DNA of 64,000 bases from Alkalicoccobacillus gibsonii (GCF_016798245.1 NZ_JAEUZA010000003.1:124001-188000); one strand, 5' to 3'; shown: positions 48,695 through 57,739, counted from the first letter of the stretch. Notes: a model not told the origin generated them from the letters alone. Numbers and translations: made by a program.

Positions 48695-49063
48695 ATGACA
48701 TCCGTTAAAGAAAACCAAGATACTTGTGATGTTGTATGTTTTGAAGAGGAAAAGGTTCAACGAGTGACAGGCTTAGTTCAAAAAGTCGACTTTGTACCGG
48801 TAGCTGATGTATTCAAAGCACTATCGGATGTCACTCGATTAAAAATTGCTTTTGCGTTGCTTCAAGAAGAAGAGCTTTGTGTATGTGATGTGGCCAATAT
48901 TATTGGAATGACCACGGCGTCCACTTCGCATCATCTAAGACACTTACGCAACTTGCGTATTGCAAAAAGTCGTAAGGAAGGAAAAATGGTCTATTACTCG
49001 TTGGATGATGAGCATGTTCGCCAGCTAGTGATGATGGCAGTTCAACATAGTCAGGAGGTGTAA
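48695..49063 (+). CDS. cadC: CadC-like ArsR/SmtB metal-responsive repressor
   Basis: 122 residues from ATG at 48695 after GAGGTG. N-terminal cysteines ('[11 protein letters not shown]') and the '[28 protein letters not shown]' HTH with its C-x-C pair are the CadC alpha-3N metal site. A C-terminal alpha-5 His/Asp site is possible ('DDEHVRQLV...QHSQEV'). It releases the cad operator when Cd, Pb, Zn or Bi bind. It precedes the P-type ATPase by 2 bp, the standard cadCA operon. Confidence 0.9.
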   Translation: MTSVKENQDTCDVVCFEEEKVQRVTGLVQKVDFVPVADVFKALSDVTRLKIAFALLQEEELCVCDVANIIGMTTASTSHHLRHLRNLRIAKSRKEGKMVYYSLDDEHVRQLVMMAVQHSQEV

Positions 49064-49065
49064 CG

Positions 49066-51189
49066 ATGAGTGAGCATACAGAATCAAACGTGTACCGGGT
49101 TGAAGGGTTCTCGTGTGCAGGCTGTGCTGGGACCTTTGAGAAAAATGTGAAGAAGCTAGACGGTGTGACGGATGCGAAGGTTAATTTCGGTGCCTCGAAA
49201 ATAACTGTTTACGGTTCGACTAATGTGACAGAGCTAGAACAAGCTGGGGCTTTTGAAAAGTTAAAAGTACGACCTGAGCATGAACGGACAGCTTCCGAGT
49301 CAACTGATGAACAAGAACCTTCTTCCTTCATCCAAAAGCATATGACTGTGATTGGTTCACTTTTGTTTCTTTTGTTTGGTTTTCTATCTTACGGAGTAAA
49401 CGGAGAAAATAATCTTGTAACAGTTCTCGCCTTTGCCACATCCATGGTGATTGGAGGGTACTCGCTATTTAAGCAAGGTCTTCTAAACTTAACGCGCCTT
49501 CAGTTTGATATGCGAACATTAATGACTATCGCAGTCATTGGTGCGGCGATCATTGGGGAATGGACAGAAGGAGCTATCGTTGTGATCTTGTTTGCGATCA
49601 GCGAAGCACTTGAGCGATTCTCAATGGACCGCGCCAGACAATCCATTCGCTCACTAATGGATATTGCTCCAAAAGAAGCATTGATTAAACGGCATGGCCA
49701 AGAGATGACGGTTAACGTAGAAGACATACAGATTGGCGACGTCATGATTGTAAAGCCTGGACAAAAGCTTGCAATGGATGGAGTGGTCGTATCTGGTCAC
49801 TCATCTGTTAACCAATCAGCCATTACAGGGGAATCCATTCCTGTTGAGAAGCGTATAGAGGATGAAGTGTTCGCAGGCACTTTAAACGAAGAAGGATTGC
49901 TCGAGGTTCGTGTAACGAAACAGGTTAAAGACACAACCCTCTCTAAAGTGATTCAGCTTGTGGAGGATGCACAGGCAGAGAGAGCACCTTCTCAAGCATT
50001 TGTCGATACGTTTGCTAAATACTACACACCGGCTATCATTGTGATTGCCTTCCTAGTGGCTGTCCTTCCACCACTTTTTATGGGTGGAGAATGGCAGACG
50101 TGGATCTATCAAGGTCTCGCCGTCCTAGTCGTTGGGTGCCCGTGTGCTCTTGTTATTTCTACACCTGTTGCGATCGTAACGGCGATTGGAAACGCAGCGA
50201 AACATGGCGTTTTGATTAAGGGTGGCGTGTACTTAGAGGAAATTGGTGCGCTTAAAGCGATTGCCTTTGATAAAACAGGTACATTAACAAAAGGTGTACC
50301 TGTTGTCACAGATTTTGTTGAAGTAAGTGATGTGAACCGAAGTGAGTTACTAGCAATTGTTGCGGCGCTTGAATCAAACTCACAGCACCCACTCGCATCG
50401 GCCATTGTGCGAAAAGCAGAGGAAGAGCAAGCTCTTGACCGGAGCCTTAAAGTGACTGATTTTACGTCAATTACGGGTAAAGGATTAAAAGGAATTGTTG
50501 GAGGAGTCACTTATTATGTGGGAAGTCCCGGTTTATTTGAGGACCGAGTCGCTGACCATATGGAGCGGATTCAACCCTTACAAGAGCAAGGGAAAACCGT
50601 TATGGTGGTGGGGACGGAAAAGTCGATCCTCGCACTCATTGCAGTGGCAGACGAAGTCCGAGAGTCTAGTCGTAATGTGATCTCAGCGCTTCATGAAAAT
50701 GGAATCCGCAGAACGATCATGCTGACAGGAGATAATAAGGGAACCGCTCATGCCATTGCAAAGGATATCGGAATCACCAACGTACGTGCTGAACTGATGC
50801 CTGAGGATAAGCTCACCCAAGTGAAGCAGCTTCAAGCAGAATTTGGAAAAGTAGCGATGATCGGCGATGGAGTCAATGATGCCCCAGCCCTTGCTGCATC
50901 AACTGTTGGCATTGCGATGGGTGGAGCCGGAACTGATACAGCGCTTGAAACGGCAGACATTGCGCTGATGGGAGATGACTTAAAGAAATTACCTTACACG
51001 GTTAAGCTCAGTCGACGTGCGCTCGCTATCATCAAACAGAACATTACTTTTTCTCTCGGAATCAAGTTGCTCGCGCTCATGCTCGTTGTACCCGGCTGGC
51101 TCACCCTCTGGATTGCGATCCTTGCTGATGTCGGAGCGACACTTTTAGTGACAGCAAATGGGTTAAGGCTGTTGAGAGTGAAGGAATGA
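49066..51189 (+). CDS. cadA: Cd/Zn/Pb-transporting P1B-type ATPase
   Basis: 707 residues. N-terminal heavy-metal-associated domain with C17-A-G-C20; eight membrane helices; transmembrane metal site C358-P-C360; phosphorylation site D402 (DKTGTLT); 'TGKG' and 'HP' motifs; hinge GDGVNDAP at about 600. The C-P-C motif with the CadA-type sequence points to efflux of Cd(II), Zn(II) and Pb(II) using ATP. Two bases after cadC. The 3' region contains a 20-bp repeat array before the terminator. Confidence 0.92.
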   Translation: MSEHTESNVYRVEGFSCAGCAGTFEKNVKKLDGVTDAKVNFGASKITVYGSTNVTELEQAGAFEKLKVRPEHERTASESTDEQEPSSFIQKHMTVIGSLLFLLFGFLSYGVNGENNLVTVLAFATSMVIGGYSLFKQGLLNLTRLQFDMRTLMTIAVIGAAIIGEWTEGAIVVILFAISEALERFSMDRARQSIRSLMDIAPKEALIKRHGQEMTVNVEDIQIGDVMIVKPGQKLAMDGVVVSGHSSVNQSAITGESIPVEKRIEDEVFAGTLNEEGLLEVRVTKQVKDTTLSKVIQLVEDAQAERAPSQAFVDTFAKYYTPAIIVIAFLVAVLPPLFMGGEWQTWIYQGLAVLVVGCPCALVISTPVAIVTAIGNAAKHGVLIKGGVYLEEIGALKAIAFDKTGTLTKGVPVVTDFVEVSDVNRSELLAIVAALESNSQHPLASAIVRKAEEEQALDRSLKVTDFTSITGKGLKGIVGGVTYYVGSPGLFEDRVADHMERIQPLQEQGKTVMVVGTEKSILALIAVADEVRESSRNVISALHENGIRRTIMLTGDNKGTAHAIAKDIGITNVRAELMPEDKLTQVKQLQAEFGKVAMIGDGVNDAPALAASTVGIAMGGAGTDTALETADIALMGDDLKKLPYTVKLSRRALAIIKQNITFSLGIKLLALMLVVPGWLTLWIAILADVGATLLVTANGLRLLRVKE

Positions 51190-51226
51190 AGTGGGAGATT
51201 GATGGAAACGACAAAGAAGCAGCGCG

Positions 51227-51556
51227 GAATTGATGTAGAGTACTCGGAATCAACGAAGAGAAGCTGGAATCAACAAAGAGAGAGCGGAATCAATAAAGAG
51301 AGAGCGGAATCAACAAAGAGAAGCAGAAATCAACGAAGAGAAGTAGGAATCAACGAAGAGAGAGCGGAATCAACGAAGAGAGAGCAGAATCAACAAAGAG
51401 AGAGCAGAATCAACAAAGAGAAGCAGAAATCAACGAAGAGAGAGCGGAATCAACAAAGAGGTAGAGGAATCAACGAAGAGTCCGCAGAATCAACGAAGAG
51501 AAGCTGGAATCAACGAAGAGACCGCAGAATCAACAAAGAGACCACAGAATCAACAA
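51227..51556. repeat. 20-bp array, family B (GAATCAACGAAGAG-type, about 17 units)
   Basis: Sixteen clear units start every 20 bp without exception from 51247 to 51547, with a degraded one at 51227. Each unit is GAATCAAC(G/A)AAGAG plus six variable bases (commonly AGAGCG, AAGCTG, AAGCAG). The array lies between the cadA stop codon (51189) and a strong terminator at 51558, so it should form the 3' untranslated part of the cadCA mRNA. The unit has no stop in any forward frame, which creates a 143-codon open frame by chance. Confidence 0.88.
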
Positions 51557-51557
51557 T

Positions 51558-51593
51558 AAAACGTCGGATCCAAAAGGATCCGACGTTTTTTCG
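51558..51593 (+). terminator. Strong terminator after the family-B array
   Basis: AAACGTCGGATCC / GGATCCGACGTTT, a perfect stem with AAAA loop and a T-run. It lies 370 bp after cadA, with only the repeat array in between. Confidence 0.9.
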
Positions 51594-51609
51594 ATTGGAG
51601 GGACGCTTT

Positions 51610-51637
51610 ACCAAGAACAACAGCCTCTAAACCAAGC
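51610..51637. repeat. Two family-A units beyond the terminator
   Basis: ACCAAG at 51610 and again at 51631, exactly 21 bp apart, in the same style as the arrays at 2115 and 40965. The interval from 51638 to 51720 shows nothing further. Confidence 0.5.
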
Positions 51638-51737
51638 TAAACAAACGTTTAATTAAGATCGCAGAACCGTTAGTAAATCATTTCCAGTATGTTAAATTCA
51701 ATATATAAAATTTCCATAAAAAGGAGGAGTGCTACCT

Positions 51738-51947
51738 GTGAAGCTCCTCAAGAACCGTTATTTAAGAATGTTCCTAACACTATATCTCATTTATGGAACG
51801 TACAAATTGATCAGATCATGGTGGAGTGGGGACAGCTTAAACCTTAACCAAATACTCAGTGAGACACTCATTTATTCTCTTGTCCTTATTGGATTCAAAT
51901 GGTTCTTCAATTGGGCCAAACCCCCTCCAAAAAAAGAAGACACCTAA
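51738..51947 (+). CDS. Small membrane protein, unknown
   Basis: 69 residues from GTG at 51738, nine bases after AAGGAGGA; an in-frame GTG at 51729 abuts that site. Two hydrophobic segments ('FLTLYLIYGTYKLI' and 'ILSETLIYSLVLIGFKWFF') separated by a short polar loop, with a Pro/Lys-rich tail. No family recognised. It converges on the MetE-like gene. Confidence 0.6.
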   Translation: MKLLKNRYLRMFLTLYLIYGTYKLIRSWWSGDSLNLNQILSETLIYSLVLIGFKWFFNWAKPPPKKEDT

Positions 51948-51972
51948 CTCTGCAAAAGTAGGTGTCTTCCAA
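51936..51972 (-). terminator. Terminator of the MetE-like gene
   Basis: AAGACACCTA / TAGGTGTCTT stem; on the minus strand it is followed by a run of seven T. It overlaps the 3' end of the small membrane-protein gene. Confidence 0.8.
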
Positions 51973-51979
51973 TGCATCC

Positions 51980-53071
51980 TTATCCTAAAAGTTCTTTAGA
52001 AAGGTCTACAACATATTTTAACTTTTTCCACTGCTCGTCTTCTGTCAAAATGTTTCCGTGGTGGGTGGAGGCAAAGCCGCATTGTGGGCTTAGGCAAATC
52101 TGGTCAGCAGATACAAATTGTGTAGCTTCTTCTAGACGTGCCTTGATCGTTTCTTTGTCTTCAAGCTGGCCATGCTTTGATGTGAATAAGCCAAGTACCA
52201 CTTGTGGACCGCCGTTTGGAATGTGTTCTAATGGCTCAAAATCACCTGAGCGATCATCATCGTATTCTAAAAAGAAGCCGTCTACTTTTTCCTTTGCAAA
52301 TAAGGTTGGAGCAATCTTCGCGTAGCTGCCTTCGAATGCCCAGTTTGAACGATAATTTCCGCGGCACAGATGTGTTGTGATCACTAAATCTTCTGGCTTA
52401 TCTGCTAGGACGCTGTTAATGACATGTAATGCTAAATCAATTAGCTCCTGGCGATTTAGACCACTGTCATTAAACGGGATATGCTCTGAGTTTAAGCCGG
52501 CAATATACACATCATCTAGTTGAAGGTAACGGCAGCCTGCATCATAAAAAGCTTGAACCGCGTCACGGTATGTTTGAATGACATCATTTGTGAAGTCATC
52601 AAGGTTTGGATAGATCTCCACGTTACGGATGCCTGCATTAAATAGTTGATTGGGACTTGGAATTGTCTGCTTTGCTACGGCACGATCGCCAACAATCTCT
52701 TTAAACTCGATAAATTCTTTAACGTGAGGATGGTCTTGGTTAAACGAAATTTTTCCTGTTGAACGTACATCGTATGCTTCCGTTTCTTCTCCTTTAAACT
52801 TATACCCGTGCTCCGGAACATAGCCCTCTACACCTGTTAAGTGCTCTAGGAAATCGGTGTGCCAGAATCTGCGTCTGAACTCCCCATCTGTAACGGCTTC
52901 AAGACCCACTTCTATTTGTTTATCAACCACTCTTTTAATTTCAGTTGTCTCAATGTCATATAGCTCTTGTGCTGTGATAGTACCCTCTTTGAAATCTTTT
53001 CTCGCTTGATGAATGCTTTCTGGGCGTAATAAACTTCCTACGTGATCTGCTTTGAACGGTGCGTTTGTCAT
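51980..53071 (-). CDS. Cobalamin-independent methionine synthase-like protein (MetE C-terminal type, YxjG/YxjH)
   Basis: 363 residues from ATG at 53071; the frame runs 39 codons further into the riboswitch but family members start 'M...HVGSLLRP'. Zinc ligands of the MetE catalytic barrel are present: H and C of 'THLCRGNYR', E of 'FFLEYDDDRSG', and C of 'LSPQCGFAS'. It lacks the MetE N-terminal half, as do YxjG and YxjH. Likely transfers a methyl group to homocysteine (donor uncertain) to make methionine. A SAM-I riboswitch directly upstream controls it. Confidence 0.88.
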   Translation of the reverse strand: MTNAPFKADHVGSLLRPESIHQARKDFKEGTITAQELYDIETTEIKRVVDKQIEVGLEAVTDGEFRRRFWHTDFLEHLTGVEGYVPEHGYKFKGEETEAYDVRSTGKISFNQDHPHVKEFIEFKEIVGDRAVAKQTIPSPNQLFNAGIRNVEIYPNLDDFTNDVIQTYRDAVQAFYDAGCRYLQLDDVYIAGLNSEHIPFNDSGLNRQELIDLALHVINSVLADKPEDLVITTHLCRGNYRSNWAFEGSYAKIAPTLFAKEKVDGFFLEYDDDRSGDFEPLEHIPNGGPQVVLGLFTSKHGQLEDKETIKARLEEATQFVSADQICLSPQCGFASTHHGNILTEDEQWKKLKYVVDLSKELLG

Positions 53072-53105
53072 GAGTGTCTCTCTCCAATTCTCTCTATTTT
53101 TTCTA

Positions 53106-53143
53106 CTAAAAAACCCCTCTTCGGCTATAAGAAGAGGGGTTCG
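53106..53143 (-). terminator. SAM-riboswitch terminator
   Basis: AACCCCTCTTC / GAAGAGGGGTT with a short loop and a T-run on the minus strand, located between the aptamer and the MetE-like gene; its formation is expected when SAM is bound. Confidence 0.9.
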
Positions 53144-53162
53144 AGTATCTATTAATCGACTG

Positions 53163-53272
53163 CTCTTCTTATCTTTGTAGTATCGCAACTACAGGAATTG
53201 GCACAGTTCTTGAATTAAGTCTGTTGCCGAGGTTTCAAAGGGCCATTCCCTCCACCTCTCTGGATAAGAAAC
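53163..53272 (-). ncRNA. SAM-I (S-box) riboswitch
   Basis: Minus strand from about 53272: CTTATCCAGAGAGGTGGAGG, then the GGCCCTTTGAAACC and CGGCAACA core blocks, ending with the complementary GATAAGAAGAG that closes helix P1. These are the invariant S-box elements. When SAM is plentiful the aptamer folds and the terminator at 53106-53143 forms; when it is scarce the methionine gene is expressed. Confidence 0.96.
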
Positions 53273-53298
53273 AATTACATTATTCAGTTAATAGATTT

Positions 53299-53328
53299 AC
53301 TATACGTTTTATACGTAGTGGTTGTCAA
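53299..53328 (-). promoter_or_regulatory. Promoter of the SAM riboswitch
   Basis: On the minus strand, perfect TTGACA (53323-53328) and TATAGT (53299-53304) with an 18-bp spacer, placing the transcript start about 20 bp before the aptamer. Confidence 0.75.
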
Positions 53329-53341
53329 TATGTTATTTATA

Positions 53342-54049
53342 TTATGAATTTTTACCCATTGAGAAGCCATCAAATAGAAATCCCCCAAGAGGCTTATAGA
53401 TTTCGGTGGTAAATTGAAGAAATGGTTCTTTGTTTTCGTCCCGATAAAAAGCTTCTAACGATTCAAAAAATGCATCTGCTAGCTTTTGGTCATAGGTATA
53501 AAAGGCTCTTGTTAGTCCTTTTCCTCTGCCTGACCATTGATTGTTTAGACGTAAGATAAAATCAGGTAACTCAAGTGATAGTTGATTCAAAGTGATAAGA
53601 GCCTCCTGTTTATGTTTCGCATCAGAAAAATCATCGACCAAGTCCCCTATAAAATATCTTGAGGCCTGAATGTACGCTGCGTTTAGAGGAATAGGTCCTT
53701 CTGAGACATGCTTTTTTGCTGCTTCTAAAATAGAAAAATATGATTCATGTTCTTTTAGTAACATACCTTCAAGTATCATGTTTCCTAAAATGGGACGCCC
53801 GATCTCTTTTTCTCGATTGAACTCTTCCATGTAGGTGTTTTGATTATGTATAAAGGCTTCAACACGCGTCCCCTCGTATATAAAGCTCTCTCTATAGGGA
53901 GGCAGCTGTTCGTCGAATAAGACAAGATCTAAATCTGATGTGGGGGTCTCCTCGCCTCTAGAAGCACTGCCGGCAAGTAAAGCGAATTGACAGGATGGAA
54001 AGACTTGATCGATAAATGATATGGCTATTTGTTGAGCATGACTGGGCAT
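53342..54049 (-). CDS. Nucleotidyltransferase-domain protein
   Basis: 235 residues. The N-terminal nucleotidyltransferase motif 'LLAGSASRGEETPTSDLDLVLF' (GS-x8-D-x-D) lies at about 24-46, and a further acidic residue follows at 'RVEAFIHN'. The remaining 160 residues are helical. The layout resembles small stand-alone nucleotidyltransferases, some of which modify antibiotics and others toxins or tRNA; no specific substrate can be named. ATG preceded by GGAG. It follows the Gfo/Idh/MocA gene by 62 bp on the same strand. Confidence 0.75.
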   Translation of the reverse strand: MPSHAQQIAISFIDQVFPSCQFALLAGSASRGEETPTSDLDLVLFDEQLPPYRESFIYEGTRVEAFIHNQNTYMEEFNREKEIGRPILGNMILEGMLLKEHESYFSILEAAKKHVSEGPIPLNAAYIQASRYFIGDLVDDFSDAKHKQEALITLNQLSLELPDFILRLNNQWSGRGKGLTRAFYTYDQKLADAFFESLEAFYRDENKEPFLQFTTEIYKPLGGFLFDGFSMGKNS

Positions 54050-54111
54050 GATTCGTTCTCCTTTAAATGGAATTTATTCCATCATATCAAACCCAGCCAC
54101 ATGGGACCCAC

Positions 54112-55272
54112 TTATTTTACGTCATACTCACTCCCAGTCGTTATGTCTTCTGTATCAAAGTGATCAACACTGTTTGTTTTCTCGTAGAAATAGGTTGTGT
54201 TTTCTAGGATGCTTTCTTTTGTATAAAAGGAGTCACTCGGCTGCAAGGGGAGTGTAACGGTCTTTTTCTCACTCGCAGATTTATAGATAGCTGTGATCAG
54301 TTCGAGTGTATTCCTTCCTTGATCACCATCAACTAAGACGGGTGTATTCTCTTTAATCGCGAGTAGAACTTGATGAATCTGTCCGCTGTGAGCGGTGTAC
54401 TCTAGTTCTGGTAATTCATCATAAAAAGCCGTAATCTCTTGTTCTGTTTTTGAATCTTTGACTGGGAAACCATTTGAACTAGAAGAGGACGCATGGATAC
54501 GCCAAGGGACGGAGATACGAGCTTTTTCTCCTTGGAACACAAGCTGTTGTTCCTCTCCATGATGGACAACTGAGCTTGTTACTTGAGCGATAGAGCCATC
54601 TTCATATTTAAGCAGGGCAACGGAGAGGTCCTCAATCTCAGCATTATCATGGGCAGTGTTGCTCATGATAGCAGTTACTTCTTTAGGCATTCCGTTCATC
54701 CATTGCAGAAGATCGATATGATGTACCGCGTGATTCAATGTACAGCCTCCGCCTTCGTTCGTCCACGTCCCTCGCCACCAAAGATCATAATAGCAGTGAC
54801 CGCGCCACCAATAGGAATCTACTTGGCTATGAAGTACCTTTCCAATTTTCTTTTCCTCTAAAAGGTGTTTAACCTTCATCATGGGTGTAAGAAAACGATT
54901 TTGAGCAATAATGGAAACGATACGGTCATGTTTCCTCGCTGCACTTAAAATACGGTCGCATTCTTCTAGTGATGAAGCCATCGGTTTTTCAATCAACACA
55001 TGCTTCCCAGATTCTAGTAGTCTTACAGCGAGAGGTGCATGAGTGGAGGGCGGAGTACAGATTGAAACAAGGTCAATATCAGGGTCGAGACAGATCGCTT
55101 CAACATCTTTTGCTACAGCATAAGTCAGACCATACATGTCTATTTTTTCTTGTGCTTTAGGTAGGTCTAAATCACTTAACACGGTGACTCTACAAAGGTC
55201 AGGAAACGCTTGATAGGCATTAATATGAGCAGGACTGATGGCACCCGTTCCAATAACAGCAACTTGAATCAA
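54112..55272 (-). CDS. Gfo/Idh/MocA-family oxidoreductase
   Basis: 386 residues from TTG at 55272, eight bases after GGAG. The Rossmann start 'VAVIGTGAISPAHINAY' binds NAD(P). 'LIEKPMASSLEECD' holds the catalytic EKP, and 'GGCTLNHAVHHIDLLQWM' the H-x-x-D active site of the C-terminal domain. Members oxidise or reduce sugars and inositols. A cre-like GTAAAGCGCTTAC lies just upstream (55290-55302), consistent with carbon catabolite control. Substrate unknown. Confidence 0.87.
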   Translation of the reverse strand: MIQVAVIGTGAISPAHINAYQAFPDLCRVTVLSDLDLPKAQEKIDMYGLTYAVAKDVEAICLDPDIDLVSICTPPSTHAPLAVRLLESGKHVLIEKPMASSLEECDRILSAARKHDRIVSIIAQNRFLTPMMKVKHLLEEKKIGKVLHSQVDSYWWRGHCYYDLWWRGTWTNEGGGCTLNHAVHHIDLLQWMNGMPKEVTAIMSNTAHDNAEIEDLSVALLKYEDGSIAQVTSSVVHHGEEQQLVFQGEKARISVPWRIHASSSSSNGFPVKDSKTEQEITAFYDELPELEYTAHSGQIHQVLLAIKENTPVLVDGDQGRNTLELITAIYKSASEKKTVTLPLQPSDSFYTKESILENTTYFYEKTNSVDHFDTEDITTGSEYDVK

Positions 55273-55289
55273 ACAATCAACTCCTTTTA

Positions 55290-55302
55290 GTAAAGCGCTT
55301 AC
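55290..55302 (-). promoter_or_regulatory. cre-like palindrome upstream of the oxidoreductase
   Basis: GTAAAGCGCTTAC is symmetric and shares the AAGCGCTT core of cre sites but matches the full 14-bp consensus at only about 11 positions. Confidence 0.45.
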
Positions 55303-55484
55303 TTTATTCGAAGCGTAGGGGTTCCGCGAGCTAGAGTCAACATCATTTATCTAAGAAGACTATGTAGTGTCATTTGCCCCTTAAATTAAGCAATTAGAGA
55401 TAAATGGAATTCATCCTTTAGAAAAATAGGAAAAGCCCCTATACTAAAGATAGGCACCTGAAAGAATGATCGATAAAGGTAGAG

Positions 55485-56126
55485 GTGAAGCGCTTGAGAG
55501 TCGTGTACAGTGCATTAATTATCATTGGTTTAACGATGACAGGATACTTTGGTTTTCAATGGATAAATGGAACGCAGGCAGCAGAATCAGTCAGTCAGGA
55601 AGAATTAAAGCAGATAGAAGATGCCAAGACGGTAACTGTAGAAAATGATGTAATAGAAACGGAAGAGGAGCCAACAACGGATCCTATTATGAGTGATGAA
55701 ATCGAATTATTTGATGTTGGATCGGAAATGTCACGACTGATCATACCGAAGATTGAGAAATCATACAAAACGTATTGGGGCGCAGATGATGCGACCTTAA
55801 AACAAGGGGTCGGGATGTACGTCAGTCAATGGACGACAACACCAGATGAAAAACGTCATACCGTATTAAGTGGACATCGTGACACAGTATTTTCCGAATT
55901 AGGCACACTTGACGAGGGAGATGTATTGTACCTTGAATACGAAGAACAGCGGTATGAATATGAGATATCTAAGATATGGATTACAGATGCAGATGATCGG
56001 ACCGTGATTGTTGATAAGGACGCGCCCACGCTGACACTGACGACGTGTTATCCATTCGAGTTTTTAGGTAGTGCCCCTGATCGTTATATCATTCAATCAA
56101 AACTAATTGGTCAAACAGCGTTGTAA
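55485..56126 (+). CDS. Class D sortase
   Basis: 213 residues from GTG at 55485; a TTG at 55494 is an alternative with GAGGTG spacing. N-terminal membrane anchor (about 7-27), an acidic linker, then the sortase barrel with catalytic H131 ('LSGHRDTVF'), C188 ('LTTCYPF') and R200 ('PDRYI'). The L-T-T-C-Y-P-F and short barrel are typical of class D (YhcS-like) sortases that attach proteins to the cell wall. No substrate with an LPxTG-type C-terminus is encoded within this window. Confidence 0.88.
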   Translation: MKRLRVVYSALIIIGLTMTGYFGFQWINGTQAAESVSQEELKQIEDAKTVTVENDVIETEEEPTTDPIMSDEIELFDVGSEMSRLIIPKIEKSYKTYWGADDATLKQGVGMYVSQWTTTPDEKRHTVLSGHRDTVFSELGTLDEGDVLYLEYEEQRYEYEISKIWITDADDRTVIVDKDAPTLTLTTCYPFEFLGSAPDRYIIQSKLIGQTAL

Positions 56127-56159
56127 GGCGAGATCTTTTAAAGATTTCGTCTTTTTTTT
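56127..56159 (+). terminator. Terminator after the sortase gene
   Basis: GGCGAGATCTTT / AAAGATTTCGTC with eight T. Confidence 0.8.
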
Positions 56160-56252
56160 GTTTTTCCCCAATAAGCAGATTAGAAAAAGAAGGAAAGGGT
56201 ATAAAACGTTGTAAATTAAGTAAAATTGACGAACGGTTTGGGAGGCAGCAGG

Positions 56253-57644
56253 ATGAAGCGAATGATTGTAGGAGTAATGGTTTGTGCAAGCTTAATGGTT
56301 GCGTGTAGTCAGAATTCAATAGGAAATCAGGCAGAGGCAGAGGACCCAACAGGAAATGAAGAGGTGACAGCTGCATCTATTTTAGAGGATGCCAAACAGG
56401 CGCATGAGGATATTCAATCGTTAGAGGTATCTATGAAGGAACGAAATCAGTTTGATCAAACGGAGAATGCAACGTTATCGTATCAATTTGATGACGGGGT
56501 TGTTTATTATGAAAATGAACTAATTAATGAAAAGATTTATAAAGACTCAGACGAAACAATGATTTTAAATGAGTATATTCAATTAACCAATAAGGAGGAG
56601 CAGCTGAGAGAACGATATATTGACAAAAAGACAGAGGAGCATCAAAACCCATTAGCTTATTATCAACAGTTTGATGACGCATTCTTCGATCTTTTTGAAC
56701 TTAGTGAGCGTGAAGACTTCTATGTACTGACTTACATTGGAGAAGAAGAAAGTCAAAAAGCGCTTGTTGAGGGATTTGCTGATTCCTTTATCGCGTATTC
56801 AGCTCAAATTACTGACACTGACTTGGAAGAAAGTACAGTAAACGAGCCAGAGATAAGCTCCTTTTCTCTTTCCTTTGATATTGATAAAGACACAAGCATG
56901 ATCAAAGGGTATGAAATTCGCTCTTCCTTTACAATTGATGTGAATGGTTTTGAGAATGATTACGATTTTGATGGAACCTATTTATTGGCTAATGCAAATG
57001 AGGACGTAACGATTGATAAGCCTGACCAGGATGAAATGGCTGTTGGAAACCTCTCATTTGACGAACAGGAACAATTTGAACAGGAAGCCTTTGATTATGT
57101 TGATGCAGTCATTCAGGCTACTATTTATCAAAACGTCGACGAATATGTGGAGCGCGCACCAACTGGATCCGAAGAAGAGAAGCGTGAAGCAGGAGACGCA
57201 GAGCAGCAATCCTTCGTAGAATTGTATGCAATGGCGTTGGCTGTTGATATGGAAGAGTTCGGAGTAGAAGATGAGAAGCTGATGGAGCTTTCAGAAGCTA
57301 TGCTCTCAGGTTATTCAAAATCTGAATATATGATTCTTGATTCAAAAGCTATAGCTGAAGATACGTTTCATGTAACCGTGAGCATTCAGGGTCTGAGTCA
57401 GATCGATCTAAGTCGCGAGCTTGACCTTGTGCTCACGGAAAAAATGATGAATGGCGAGATTACGGAAGACTCATCAGGTGATGAAGTAGCAGATGCATTT
57501 ATCGACTCACTTGATACCATTTATGATCAGAACATCAGTCTTAACGAGCCAAGAGATGTCATCGTAGAAGTAAATCGTGCGGGCGGGGACTACATGATTC
57601 TTGATCACACTAGCTACATTGATGGATTTGTAAATGGATATTAA
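56253..57644 (+). CDS. Lipoprotein, DUF6612-like, unknown role
   Basis: 463 residues from ATG at 56253 after GGGAGG. Signal peptide with a V-A-C lipobox, lipidated Cys18. Residues about 40-250 resemble the beta-rich LolA/DUF6612-type domain ('AKQAHEDIQSLEVSMKERNQF', 'SLSFDIDKDTSMIKGYEIRSSF'); residues about 265-460 are a second, mixed domain ('FDYVDAVIQATIYQNVDEYVERA'). Strongly acidic, as is common in surface proteins of alkaliphiles. Function unknown; located next to a sortase. Confidence 0.72.
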   Translation: MKRMIVGVMVCASLMVACSQNSIGNQAEAEDPTGNEEVTAASILEDAKQAHEDIQSLEVSMKERNQFDQTENATLSYQFDDGVVYYENELINEKIYKDSDETMILNEYIQLTNKEEQLRERYIDKKTEEHQNPLAYYQQFDDAFFDLFELSEREDFYVLTYIGEEESQKALVEGFADSFIAYSAQITDTDLEESTVNEPEISSFSLSFDIDKDTSMIKGYEIRSSFTIDVNGFENDYDFDGTYLLANANEDVTIDKPDQDEMAVGNLSFDEQEQFEQEAFDYVDAVIQATIYQNVDEYVERAPTGSEEEKREAGDAEQQSFVELYAMALAVDMEEFGVEDEKLMELSEAMLSGYSKSEYMILDSKAIAEDTFHVTVSIQGLSQIDLSRELDLVLTEKMMNGEITEDSSGDEVADAFIDSLDTIYDQNISLNEPRDVIVEVNRAGGDYMILDHTSYIDGFVNGY

Positions 57645-57654
57645 GTAACTGACA

Positions 57655-57692
57655 AAGGTGAGCTTACTCAAAGTGAGCTCATCTTTTTTTGA
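57655..57692 (+). terminator. Terminator after the lipoprotein gene
   Basis: GGTGAGCT / AGTGAGCTCATC-type stem followed by seven T. Confidence 0.75.
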
Positions 57693-57739
57693 AACCTTTT
57701 TAAATTACTAGCGTAAATGATGGGTGAGGAGGGGTCGTT

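Noticed and set aside
51199-51630. A 143-codon open frame across the family-B array
   Set aside because: The 20-bp unit contains no stop in any of its three forward frames, so a long open frame is automatic. The protein would be a low-complexity Glu/Arg/Ser/Asn/Gln repeat whose frame cycles every unit, it would run into the terminator, and the sister array at 22752 is not read in an equivalent gene.
40196-54049. A mobile resistance island linking the two nucleotidyltransferases and cadCA
   Set aside because: The genes are 8 kb and more apart, mixed with ordinary housekeeping-type genes, with no integrase, transposase, attachment repeats or clear composition shift.
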